A DNA stretch of 64,000 nt from Bacteroides ovatus (lineage in GTDB: Bacteria > Bacteroidota > Bacteroidia > Bacteroidales > Bacteroidaceae). The stretch lies in assembly GCF_001314995.1 (NCBI RefSeq), contig NZ_CP012938.1:1302001-1366000 (forward strand). Reading direction: 5' to 3'. Numbering within the stretch: the stretch's first letter is position 1; each line of letters starts with the position of its first letter. This document shows, one piece after another, positions 8,633-16,920 of this stretch. Both the position numbers and the translations under genes were made by a program. Under the pieces are notes generated by a model, which worked only from the letters and a program-made list of their open reading frames with translations, ran no database searches and had not been told where the DNA came from.

Positions 8633-9667
8633 TTATTGAATCCCTCTTTCACGGAGTTTCAGCTGCCAGTTCCATGCAGAACGTAAAGTATCTTCTAAAG
8701 TTTCTACGGCTTTCCAACCCAGCTCTTTATTAGCAAAATCCGGGTTAGCCCAAACTTTTTCAATGTCACCTGCACGACGTCCGACAATCTGATAATTCAA
8801 TTTTACGCCAGTGGCTTTTTCAAAGCCATTTATTAATTCCAATACAGAAACACCACGTCCTGTACCAATATTAAATACTTCTACTTTTTCTTTTTGTTTC
8901 TTTTCCAAGATACGACGGATAGCAATCACGTGTGCTTTAGCCAAGTCAACGACATTGATAAAGTCACGGATACAAGAACCGTCCGGTGTATCATAATCGT
9001 CACCAAACACGCTAAGTTTCTCACGGATACCGATGGCTGTCTGGGTCAGATATGGAATCAGGTTTTGAGGAACCCCGTTAGGCAGTTCACCCAGCAATGC
9101 AGTAGGATGCGCGCCAATCGGGTTGAAATAGCGCAACATGATCGCATTGATCGGAGCACCTGAAGCTACCGTATCACGAATAATCTCTTCATTGATCTGT
9201 TTGGTATTTCCATAAGGTGATTCCGCTTTCTTAATCGGAGCTTTTTCCGTTACCGGCAGCTCGTCCGGCTGACCGTATACTGTACAAGAAGAAGAGAACA
9301 CAATACCTTCTACTCCATGTTTTGGCATCAGTTCGAGAAGGTTAATCAAAGAAACCAGGTTATTACGGTAGTAAAGCAACGGTTTTTGTACCGACTCTCC
9401 TACTGCTTTGCTAGCTGCAAAGTGAATGATTGCCTTAATTCCTTTATATTTTGCAAATACTGCATCCAGACCGGCAAAGTCCAAACAGTCCAGCTTTTCA
9501 AAAACTGGGCGAATACCGGAAACTTTCTCTATATTGTCAACAACGTCGGCACTTGAATTTGATAAATTATCGATGATGATTACTTCATATCCACTGTTTT
9601 GTAGTTCTACAACAGTATGAGACCCAATGTATCCTGTCCCGCCTGTTACTAAAATTCTTTCTTTCAT
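8633..9667 (-). CDS. galE: UDP-glucose 4-epimerase
   Basis: 344-residue short-chain-dehydrogenase-type epimerase interconverting UDP-glucose and UDP-galactose (or the GlcNAc pair), in the cytoplasm. The NAD-binding motif GGTGYIGSH is at 9-17, the catalytic Ser cluster SSSCTVYG around 125-132, and Y152-x3-K156. It is monocistronic with a clear promoter. It can supply galactose-type donors to the nearby capsule operon, whose GT11 and GT6 enzymes probably act on galactose units. Confidence 0.95.
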   Translation of the reverse strand: MKERILVTGGTGYIGSHTVVELQNSGYEVIIIDNLSNSSADVVDNIEKVSGIRPVFEKLDCLDFAGLDAVFAKYKGIKAIIHFAASKAVGESVQKPLLYYRNNLVSLINLLELMPKHGVEGIVFSSSCTVYGQPDELPVTEKAPIKKAESPYGNTKQINEEIIRDTVASGAPINAIMLRYFNPIGAHPTALLGELPNGVPQNLIPYLTQTAIGIREKLSVFGDDYDTPDGSCIRDFINVVDLAKAHVIAIRRILEKKQKEKVEVFNIGTGRGVSVLELINGFEKATGVKLNYQIVGRRAGDIEKVWANPDFANKELGWKAVETLEDTLRSAWNWQLKLRERGIQ

Positions 9668-9716
9668 ATACTTTATAAAAAATGGTTAGTTTCTCGGCTT
9701 ATTATTGTTTGAGTTA

Positions 9717-9746
9717 CAAATGTATGGAAATAAAATGGAATTGCAA
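9717..9746 (-). promoter_or_regulatory. galE promoter
   Basis: Minus strand TTG (9744-9746), 19-base spacer, TACATTTG (9717-9724). This is a full match to the Bacteroides -33/-7 consensus, about 50 bases upstream of the galE ATG. Confidence 0.75.
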
Positions 9747-9808
9747 TAATCTGCCACAAATTTATTTGCTGAAAAGTAATTAAGGTACGATTTGGTAGCA
9801 TTTAGGTA

Positions 9809-9864
9809 TAAAAAAGAATTGGAAACTCTAACCTGTATGTCGCCACACAGCAGAGCTTCCAATC
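9809..9864 (-). terminator. Terminator of the rnf operon
   Basis: Minus strand: ATTGGAAGCTCT pairs with AGAGTTTCCAAT across an internal stem-loop, followed by a T-rich run of six. It lies just after the rnfA stop at 9892. Confidence 0.75.
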
Positions 9865-9891
9865 CCCTATTTAATCATCAACTGTAAATCC

Positions 9892-10464
9892 TTACACCAC
9901 GCCGGAGAATCCCATGAATGCCATAGCAAGCAAACCGGCGGTAATCAAAGCAATCGGAGTTCCTTGCATTCCTTTCGGAATTTTCACAAGGCTCATCTGT
10001 TCGCGCAATCCGGCAAAAAGCACCAGTGCCAGACCGAAGCCGATAGCTGTAGAGAATGCGTATACAACACCTGTCAGCAGGTCATAGTCTTTCTGAATCA
10101 CCAGGATAGCGACACCAAGAATACAACAGTTCGTTGTAATCAGCGGCAAGAACACACCCAACGCCTGATACAGGGCCGGAGACACCTTTTTCAGGATGAT
10201 TTCCACCATCTGCACCAATCCGGCAATCACCAGGATAAATGTAATCGTCTGTAAGTATCCCAGTCCGAAAACATCCAGTACAAATTTCTGAATCAGGAAA
10301 GTGACGATGGTAGCGATGGTCAACACGAAAGCAACCGCAGCGCTCATACCCATCGCAGTTTCCACCTTCTTGGATACGCCCAGGAACGGACAGATACCCA
10401 GGAACTGCGACAACACGATGTTGTTTACAAAGATTGCCGAAATAAATATCAATATATATTCCAT
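9892..10464 (-). CDS. rnfA: Rnf electron transport complex subunit RnfA
   Basis: 190-residue inner-membrane subunit with six transmembrane helices, related to NqrE. RnfA and RnfE are inverted-topology homologues that hold a membrane Fe-S cluster between them. The helix-1 motif NNIVLSQFLGICPFLG carries the conserved Cys, and TTNCCILG the second. It is the last gene of the rnf operon, 22 bases after rnfE, and is followed by a terminator. Confidence 0.96.
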   Translation of the reverse strand: MEYILIFISAIFVNNIVLSQFLGICPFLGVSKKVETAMGMSAAVAFVLTIATIVTFLIQKFVLDVFGLGYLQTITFILVIAGLVQMVEIILKKVSPALYQALGVFLPLITTNCCILGVAILVIQKDYDLLTGVVYAFSTAIGFGLALVLFAGLREQMSLVKIPKGMQGTPIALITAGLLAMAFMGFSGVV

Positions 10465-10486
10465 ATTCTTTTCTTATTTAATTGAA

Positions 10487-11071
10487 TTAGGCTTTCTTGA
10501 AACTGTTAATCAACGCAATGAGGTATCCCAAAGCGATGAAAGCGCCCGGAGCCAATACAAACACCAACATTCCATATTCTTCCGGCATGATGGTCAAATC
10601 GAAGATTTTACCGGTTCCCAAAAACTCGCGGACAGCACCCAGCAAGGTTAGGGCGATGGTAAAGCCAAGCCCCATACCGATACCGTCGAACATAGAAGCA
10701 ACTGCGTTATTCTTGGCAGCGAAGGCTTCGGCACGTCCCAGTACAATACAGTTCACTACAATCAACGGAATGAAAAGACCGAGTGTAGCATACAGTCCCG
10801 GCACGTAAGCCTGCATCACCATTTGAAGCAAGGTCACGAAAGATGCGATCACCACAATAAACGATGGGATACGCACCATGTCCGGAATCAGGTTCTTTAT
10901 TAAAGAGATCACCACATTCGAGCAGATCAATACGAACATGGTAGCCAGTCCCATACCCATACCATTGATAGCCGATGATGTAGTACCCAATGTAGGACAC
11001 ATACCGAGCAGGAGTACAAACGTAGGATTCTCTTTAATAATCCCGTTCATCATTACTTTAAAGTTATTCAT
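10487..11071 (-). CDS. rnfE: Rnf complex subunit RnfE
   Basis: 194-residue inner-membrane subunit (NqrD homologue) with six predicted helices. The cysteine motifs LLGMCPTLGTTSSA near the start and IVVNCIVLGRAEAFA in the middle mirror those of RnfA. It lies between rnfG and rnfA, with 14 bases to rnfG. Confidence 0.96.
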   Translation of the reverse strand: MNNFKVMMNGIIKENPTFVLLLGMCPTLGTTSSAINGMGMGLATMFVLICSNVVISLIKNLIPDMVRIPSFIVVIASFVTLLQMVMQAYVPGLYATLGLFIPLIVVNCIVLGRAEAFAAKNNAVASMFDGIGMGLGFTIALTLLGAVREFLGTGKIFDLTIMPEEYGMLVFVLAPGAFIALGYLIALINSFKKA

Positions 11072-11085
11072 ATCTGTCTCCTTTC

Positions 11086-11832
11086 TTAATTAGCACTGAC
11101 TGAATCAGTTAGTTCAACTTTAATCGTAGCTCCCGTAGCAGCGTCAGCAGCATCTGCGTCCGCGCCTTTCGCTTTTTGAGAAGCACCAGTTACCCCGTTC
11201 ACTTCCCCGCCTTCGGCCTTATAGGCTTGATAAGCAGCATTCACGGCATTCAAGAAAGCACGTGAAGTAATGGTAGAAGCCGTGATGGCATCCACCGCTC
11301 CCCCATCTTTGCTGACGGTCAACGGAGCTTCACCCGGATTCATACCCAAAATAGATTTCGTACTCTCTTCGTGAGATACTGCCTTTTCTCCTTTCGCAGG
11401 ATCATACGCTCCGAACCATTTGTCGGCTTTAGAGCCCAATCCCGGAGTTTCCGTGTGAGCCAACAGAGAGTAGTTATAGATTTTTCCTTCGGCATTAAAG
11501 CCTACCAGCACTTTCAGTTCACCGCCAAATCCCATTGATTTAGCTTCGACAGCGGTTCCTACAAGTTCTTCACCGTTCTTAGCCGGATAAACGATAAAGT
11601 CAACATTCTTCTTTCCGTCTTTCTCACTGAAGATCGTATCGCTTTCCGCTACCGGATTATTGGTAAATTCGGGAAGAACCTTTTTCAAGGCCTCGTTCAG
11701 TGTCTTCGCGTTCGCTTCGGCAATGGGGCCTTTTGTCAGTTCATTTACATAAGCCAGCAACGCAACGGAAATAGCAGTCACTCCCGTAAGTACCAGCAAC
11801 ATATTCTTTAAAGATGATTCTAACTTTTTCAT
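11086..11832 (-). CDS. rnfG: Rnf complex FMN-binding subunit RnfG
   Basis: 248 residues: one N-terminal membrane anchor (about 10-30) and a periplasmic-side FMN-binding domain. The covalent flavin site aligns as T-A-S-T-I-T-S-R-A, making Thr187 the likely FMN-linked residue. The tail after about 210 is Ala-rich with an unusual GADADAADAATGAT stretch and ends in a hydrophilic strand; such extensions vary among Bacteroides. Its start overlaps the rnfD stop by 4 bases, so the two are translationally coupled. Confidence 0.95.
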   Translation of the reverse strand: MKKLESSLKNMLLVLTGVTAISVALLAYVNELTKGPIAEANAKTLNEALKKVLPEFTNNPVAESDTIFSEKDGKKNVDFIVYPAKNGEELVGTAVEAKSMGFGGELKVLVGFNAEGKIYNYSLLAHTETPGLGSKADKWFGAYDPAKGEKAVSHEESTKSILGMNPGEAPLTVSKDGGAVDAITASTITSRAFLNAVNAAYQAYKAEGGEVNGVTGASQKAKGADADAADAATGATIKVELTDSVSAN

Positions 11833-12821
11833 TTCTTCTTCGCTACCTCCCCAAAGCGTTTTGGTTTACAATAGGTGTTAATCAGCGGAGTGAACGCATT
11901 CATAATCAGGATGGCGAACGACATACCTTCGGGATAGGCGCCGAACAGACGGATAACTACCGTCAGCAGACCGATACATACACCATAGATCAGCATCCCT
12001 TTCTTACTCATCGGAGAAGTCACATAGTCGGTTGCCATAAAGACAGCACCCAGCATCAGACCACCGGAAAGCAACTGCAATACCGGAGAAACGTATTTTT
12101 CCGGATCTGCCAGGTGCATGATGCCTGCAAAGACAAACACAGTAGCCAGGATAGACACAGGAATATGCCAGGTGATGATTTTCTTCCAGAGCATATAAAC
12201 GAGTCCGATCAGCAGAGCCAGTGCACTCACTTCACCCAAGCATCCGCCATTCTGTCCGATCAACAAGGTCAATGCGTCCGGAATCTGGCTTAAAGCGGCA
12301 GTGTCACCGTAAATGGCTTGCTTCATCAAGACCAGCGGAGTGGCACCGGTGGTAGCATCCGTATAAGCGGTCAACTGTCCGACTACCGGCCAGCTGGTCA
12401 TCTGCACCGGGAAAGAAAGCAGCAGGAATACGCGACCTGCCAATGCCGGGTTGAAAGGATTGCAGCCTAATCCGCCGAAAGACATCTTACCTACACCGAT
12501 AGCAAACAGTGCACCGAGGATGATAATCCAGATAGGCAAGTTAGACGGTAAATTAAATGCCAGCAACACACCTGTGATGATGGCAGAGCCGTCGCAGATG
12601 GTGGTGGTCGGTTTCTTCATTAAATATTTTCCGATCGCCCATTCGAAGAACAAACAAGCCGCAACGGAAGTAGCCGTGACAATCAGGGCACCCAGTCCGA
12701 AGAAATAGAGAGACACCAGAAAAGCCGGAATCAGTGCAATCAGCACGCCATACATATTTTTCTGTACGCTGTCTCCGCCATGAACGTGGGGCGATAGTGA
12801 TACGATTAATTTATTTTCCAT
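11829..12821 (-). CDS. rnfD: Rnf complex membrane subunit RnfD
   Basis: 330-residue polytopic inner-membrane protein (NqrB homologue) thought to form the ion path. The covalent FMN motif GATPL is at 159-163 with Thr161 as the expected flavin-linked residue. A second conserved signature, FNPALAGRVFL, is at about 123-133. It follows rnfC by 5 bases and overlaps rnfG by 4. Confidence 0.96.
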   Translation of the reverse strand: MENKLIVSLSPHVHGGDSVQKNMYGVLIALIPAFLVSLYFFGLGALIVTATSVAACLFFEWAIGKYLMKKPTTTICDGSAIITGVLLAFNLPSNLPIWIIILGALFAIGVGKMSFGGLGCNPFNPALAGRVFLLLSFPVQMTSWPVVGQLTAYTDATTGATPLVLMKQAIYGDTAALSQIPDALTLLIGQNGGCLGEVSALALLIGLVYMLWKKIITWHIPVSILATVFVFAGIMHLADPEKYVSPVLQLLSGGLMLGAVFMATDYVTSPMSKKGMLIYGVCIGLLTVVIRLFGAYPEGMSFAILIMNAFTPLINTYCKPKRFGEVAKKK

Positions 12822-12826
12822 ATTCG

Positions 12827-14164
12827 TTATTTTTTAGCTTGACGTGCACGAATCATAGCTCCTACTTTGCCTTTACCCAGACGACAATAGTCGAGCAGCG
12901 GACGGTTGGCAGGACAAGTGAACTGGCAAGAGCCGCACTCAATACAATCCATGATTCTTTCTTTTTCCATTGTTTCAAAATCTCCGTTTTCAGACAAGGC
13001 TCCGAGCAAGTACGGTTCCAGTCCCATCGGACAGGCACTCACGCACTTCGCGCAACGGATGCAGGTTTGAGCTTCACCACGTTTGGCTTCCTTCCGGTTC
13101 ATAATCAGGATGCCGGAACTGCCCTTCGCAGTAGGAACCTCGATATTTACGAGCGCCTTACCCATCATCGGACCACCGCCGATCACCTTACCCGTATCTT
13201 CGGGCAAACCACCGCAAGCGTCAATCAACTGTTTCATCGGTGTACCGATACGAGCCAAGAAATTGGACGGCTTCGCAACCGACTTTCCCGTCACGGTAAT
13301 CACCCGTTCAAACAACGGTTTATTCTTCTGCACAGCTTCATAAACGGCAAACGCCGTTCCCACGTTCTGCACGACTGCTCCCGTAGAGATAGGCAACGCA
13401 CCGCTCGCCACCTGACGTTTGGTGATCGCATCGATCAGCTGCTTTTCACCTCCTTGCGGATATTTCACCTTCAAGGGAACGACTTCGATGCCTGCATAGC
13501 TGGAAGCTACTTTAGTCATCAGTTCGATAGCATCGGGCTTATTATTTTCGATTCCGATAAATGCCTTGTTCACTTTCACTGCTTTCATCAGGATGGAAAC
13601 ACCTACCATGATTTCTTCCGCGTGTTCCAGCATCAGCTGATGGTCGGCAGTCAAATAAGGTTCACATTCTACGGCATTGATAATCACACATTCAGCTTTA
13701 AAAGAAGGAGGAGGACAAAGTTTCACCTGTGTAGGGAAACAAGCACCACCCAGACCAACGATTCCGGCATCGGCAATTTTCTTCACGATCTCTTCTGCCG
13801 GAAGTTCACATTCCTTCACCAGTGTGGCGCTACGGTCGATTGTTTCTTCCCATTCGTCGCCTTCCACATCGATAAAGATAGCAGGTTTCGCATAACCGCT
13901 GGCATCGACAATAGTATCAATCTTCGCCACTTTACCACTGACTGAAGAGTGAATTGCTGCCGAAACAAAGCCGGCAGGTTCAGCAATCTTAGTGCCTACC
14001 TTTACCACATCCCCTTTCGCTACAACCGGTTTTGCAGGCGCACCAATGTGCTGCCCCAGCAAAATAACAGCCTTTGCAGGAACTTCCGCTGTGATAATAG
14101 GTTGATGTGCCGACAATTTATTTTCGTGTGGATGAACTCCACCAATTGAAAATGTCTTTAACAT
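12827..14164 (-). CDS. rnfC: Rnf complex subunit RnfC
   Basis: 445-residue peripheral subunit that exchanges electrons with NAD(H). It has an N-terminal barrel/RnfC domain and an NADH/FMN-binding Rossmann-like part with GLGGACFPTQVKL. Two 4Fe-4S motifs lie in the C-terminal third (CIRCAKCVSACP and CIECGSCQFTCP). It lies between rnfB and rnfD. Confidence 0.96.
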   Translation of the reverse strand: MLKTFSIGGVHPHENKLSAHQPIITAEVPAKAVILLGQHIGAPAKPVVAKGDVVKVGTKIAEPAGFVSAAIHSSVSGKVAKIDTIVDASGYAKPAIFIDVEGDEWEETIDRSATLVKECELPAEEIVKKIADAGIVGLGGACFPTQVKLCPPPSFKAECVIINAVECEPYLTADHQLMLEHAEEIMVGVSILMKAVKVNKAFIGIENNKPDAIELMTKVASSYAGIEVVPLKVKYPQGGEKQLIDAITKRQVASGALPISTGAVVQNVGTAFAVYEAVQKNKPLFERVITVTGKSVAKPSNFLARIGTPMKQLIDACGGLPEDTGKVIGGGPMMGKALVNIEVPTAKGSSGILIMNRKEAKRGEAQTCIRCAKCVSACPMGLEPYLLGALSENGDFETMEKERIMDCIECGSCQFTCPANRPLLDYCRLGKGKVGAMIRARQAKK

Positions 14165-14188
14165 ACAGTTCTGTATTTTATTCTGTTA

Positions 14189-15142
14189 TTATTCTGTTAC
14201 TTTCGGAGCTTCTGTAGCCTTTTCAGCAGGAGTTTCCACTTTTGCTGCCGGTGCAGGAGTTTCCACCGCTTCTTTAGAAACAGCAGCCGGTTTTGGAGCA
14301 GCCGGAGCTTCTTCTTTCGGTTTCCTCGGCGGGAAATTCAATTCGATAATGGTATTCTGCGGACAGACTTCCACACATTTGCGGCAAGATTTGCACTTGT
14401 GCGGATCGATGTAAGCCAAGTTGTTCTCCAACGTGATAGCTTCGAACGGACAAGTCTTCACGCATTTGCCACAGCCGATACAGCTCACTGTACAAGCCTT
14501 ACGTGCCACAGCTCCCTTGTCTTTATTCACACAAGAGATATACACACGGCGTGATTTCTTTCCTTGCGGACGGATTTCGATGATCGCCTTCGGACAAGCC
14601 TTCACACAGGCACCGCAAGCGGTACATTTCGCTTCATCCACTTCCGGAAGTCCTGTTTCAGGATTCATGTGGATGGCATCGAACTGGCAGGCAGCCACAC
14701 AATCACCACACCCCAGACATCCGTAACTACAACCCGTTTCCCCACCATAGAGCGAAGCGGCAATAGCGCAACTCTTCGCACCGTCGTACTGATTAATACG
14801 CGGACGATTCATACACGTTCCGTTACATCTTACCACTGCTACCATCGGTTCAGCTTCTCCGGCTGCAAGCCCTAGGATATCAGCAATTTGTGCCATGACA
14901 GGCTGTCCGCCTACGGGGCAGAATTTACCATCCAGCGAACCGGCTTTGACGCAAGCGTCGGCAAAGCCGCTACAACCGGGATAGCCACATCCACCACAAT
15001 TAGCCTGGGGAAGCACTTCTCCCACCTGGGCAATCCGCGGGTCTTCATACACGGCAAATTTCTTGGAAGCCACATAAAGAATAGCGGCCAGCACGAGCGC
15101 TATAGCTCCCAATGAAATCACTGCAATCAGAATCAAATTCAT
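14189..15142 (-). CDS. rnfB: Rnf complex ferredoxin subunit RnfB
   Basis: 317-residue electron-entry subunit. One N-terminal TM helix (about 3-26) is followed by the four-Cys motif CGGCGYPGC and then several ferredoxin-type 4Fe-4S motifs (for example CLGCGDCVAACQ, CTACGACVKACP, CIGCGKCVKTCP, CKSCRKCVEVCP). It accepts electrons from reduced ferredoxin. The last about 45 residues are a low-complexity Ala/Pro/Lys/Glu tail, probably a flexible linker. It follows the RseC-like gene by 7 bases. Confidence 0.96.
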   Translation of the reverse strand: MNLILIAVISLGAIALVLAAILYVASKKFAVYEDPRIAQVGEVLPQANCGGCGYPGCSGFADACVKAGSLDGKFCPVGGQPVMAQIADILGLAAGEAEPMVAVVRCNGTCMNRPRINQYDGAKSCAIAASLYGGETGCSYGCLGCGDCVAACQFDAIHMNPETGLPEVDEAKCTACGACVKACPKAIIEIRPQGKKSRRVYISCVNKDKGAVARKACTVSCIGCGKCVKTCPFEAITLENNLAYIDPHKCKSCRKCVEVCPQNTIIELNFPPRKPKEEAPAAPKPAAVSKEAVETPAPAAKVETPAEKATEAPKVTE

Positions 15143-15149
15143 AATGTTT

Positions 15150-15575
15150 TTAGTTATTTATTGGTTTTATAGTAAATGAAAATTGTTGTTTGAGTCGCGT
15201 TTTATTGAGCCATAAAACGAAATAATAAGGTATAAGGACAGCCAGAGAAAGAAGAGCTGCATACAGTTCATTCTCTACCAATGCCATCAAAAGAAACAAC
15301 GAAAATATAAGAAGTACGAAAGGAAGTACGAAAGCCAACAATACCGCCATCATGCCCATCGACGTTTCGCCGACCACCATCACCTTCTCTCCTACCTGAT
15401 AGGAAGAAGCTGCGGTATCTATGATATCTATGATTTTGTCCTTACTATCCGCCGAGGAACAATGCCCCTTTGCGCTACATGCCGCACAAGCCGATGTCTG
15501 GACAATCCTCACCGACAGATGAGAACCCTGTATGTTTTCCACAATACCTAGATGCTTTATAGTATTATTCGTCAT
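15150..15575 (-). CDS. SoxR-reducing system / RseC family protein
   Basis: 141-residue membrane protein of the RseC family, usually the first gene of Bacteroidota rnf operons. The N-terminal cytoplasmic part has a cysteine motif (CAACSAKGHC, about 31-40), followed by two adjacent transmembrane helices (about 72-125). It is thought to help assemble or couple Rnf-type electron transfer; its exact role in Bacteroides is not known. It heads the seven-gene rnf operon. A weak -7 box (TAAATTTG, 15604-15611) lies upstream. Confidence 0.9.
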   Translation of the reverse strand: MTNNTIKHLGIVENIQGSHLSVRIVQTSACAACSAKGHCSSADSKDKIIDIIDTAASSYQVGEKVMVVGETSMGMMAVLLAFVLPFVLLIFSLFLLMALVENELYAALLSLAVLIPYYFVLWLNKTRLKQQFSFTIKPINN

Positions 15576-15753
15576 TTTGCAAACTCCGCATTACAAATCG
15601 CGGCAAATTTAATCATTATTTGTGAACTACGAAGCATTCCTCAAACTTTTTCTACCTAATAAAATGTTATTTTTTGTGTTTTCGTTATCGCACACGGAAA
15701 AGGTATGGCTACCATTTGATATTTCCCAAGAATGACAAATAGACATCCTAAAC

Positions 15754-15796
15754 AAAAAAATCCCGGCCGTTTTTATTTATTCAGCCGGGATTTTCT
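15754..15796 (-). terminator. Terminator of the small frameshifted gene
   Basis: AAAATCCCGGC (15757-15767) pairs with GCCGGGATTTT (15784-15794). On the minus strand a run of seven T follows. It lies 18 bases past the end of the -1 frame of the small gene at 15814-16088, which supports that frame's stop as the true end of the gene. Confidence 0.8.
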
Positions 15797-15813
15797 ATCA
15801 ATTATTTCACGGA

Positions 15814-16088
15814 TTACTCCACTATCCTCTTCTTGTAGTAGCGCAGATACATTCTCACCAACGTATTCAAAATCAGTTCAATCTCCTCTTCGTTGTAGGC
15901 ATTCAAACAGAGATTCATTACTTTTATATAATCGTTCAATGGGAGATTTAGCCCTTTTTTATGCCATTCAAAACATCATGTCCCATACCCAGGGTCTCGC
16001 ATACATACTCATTTTTCAATTTCGCACGTTTAAGCAACTCATTAATATAAGCTCCCAAATCACTGCAACAAACCGTTTTCTTTTTCAT
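15814..16088 (-). CDS. Small helical protein encoded across a -1 frameshift site
   Basis: From an ATG at 16088 the 0 frame reads 46 codons and stops at 15948. Codons 43-45 are ATA AAA AAG, followed by GGC TAA, so the heptamer A_AAA_AAG (a classic bacterial -1 slippery site) lies in the correct phase one codon before the stop. Slipping back one base opens a further 46 codons to a stop at 15814, giving a 91-residue product. The -1 part (LNDYIKVMNLCLNAYNEEEIELIL...) continues the helical, charged character of the first part (AYINELLKRAKLKNEYVCETLGMG), which looks like a helix-turn-helix. The alternative is a one-base indel in the A6 run. I do not recognise the family. Confidence 0.6.
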
Positions 16089-16255
16089 CTTTGTTTTTTG
16101 TTGTTAAATACACACTTTAATAATTAAATATTTTAACTTTTATCCTCACATATCAGGGTAGAGTCTATTTTGTTATTACTACCTTCATGCCGTGTTTTTG
16201 AAACACACTCATATTTTTTGCAAAAATAAACATTTTAACTTATAACAAAAAGAAA

Positions 16256-16882
16256 ATGATGTCAAACAACTACAGAATGTCCTATTTTATGCCACCTATC
16301 GCTCCCATCAAAGACAAACAAGGCCGACTGATGACTCCTCCCACGCTTATCCCCTTCTGCGAAGTCTCCATCGAACAAGTTTTCCAAATGATTACTTGCA
16401 ATGAGAATCTCAAAACCCTGACCGCACAAGTACGGAATGCCACAGATATACGAGCCGCCAAAGCATCATTGCTTCCGTATGTGACCCCTTGCGGCACATT
16501 CACCCGCCGTAGCTGTAAGGATTTCGTCTCCCCGTCTCATCTGGTGATAGTAGATGTGGACGGTCTCCACTCTTATCAGGAAGCAGTAGAAATGCGACGT
16601 ATGCTCTATGACGATCCTCTCCTACAACCTGTACTCACCTTTATCAGCCCCAGCGGACTGGGTGTAAAGGCATTTGTTCCTTGTCATTATTCCCCCACGA
16701 TAAATGATGCCCAAAATATCACAGACAACATGAGTTGGGCGATGCGGTACGTAGAGACGGCATACAATACGGTAACAGCGGTTTCTTCCGAAACGAAATC
16801 CAAAGTAGATTTCTCCGGCAAAGACCTCGTGAGATCCTGTTTCCTTAGTTACGACCCGGAAGCATTGTTCAGAACCAAGTAA
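16256..16882 (+). CDS. BT4734-like archaeo-eukaryotic-type primase domain protein
   Basis: 208 residues, annotated in relatives as 'VirE N-terminal / BT4734-like'. The catalytic pattern of AEP primases can be followed: a strand ending in the acidic pair VIVDVDGL (Asp100, Asp102), a second motif SPSGLGVKAFVP (131-142), and a C-terminal VDFSGKDLVRSCFLSYDP (184-201) with a conserved Arg. It should synthesise primers or short DNA/RNA. The next gene, 38 bases on, carries the PriCT-2 and P-loop parts that are often fused to this domain, so here the primase is split. It is not next to the chromosomal dnaG. Confidence 0.75.
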   Translation: MMSNNYRMSYFMPPIAPIKDKQGRLMTPPTLIPFCEVSIEQVFQMITCNENLKTLTAQVRNATDIRAAKASLLPYVTPCGTFTRRSCKDFVSPSHLVIVDVDGLHSYQEAVEMRRMLYDDPLLQPVLTFISPSGLGVKAFVPCHYSPTINDAQNITDNMSWAMRYVETAYNTVTAVSSETKSKVDFSGKDLVRSCFLSYDPEALFRTK

Positions 16883-16920
16883 ACGAGAATAATTAAACAT
16901 TATTTTATAAAAATCAAAAC

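Noticed and set aside
12734..13945. Long open frame (about 400 codons) on the plus strand
   Set aside because: It lies wholly antisense to rnfC and rnfD, whose Fe-S and FMN motifs are unambiguous; it is a codon-bias shadow.
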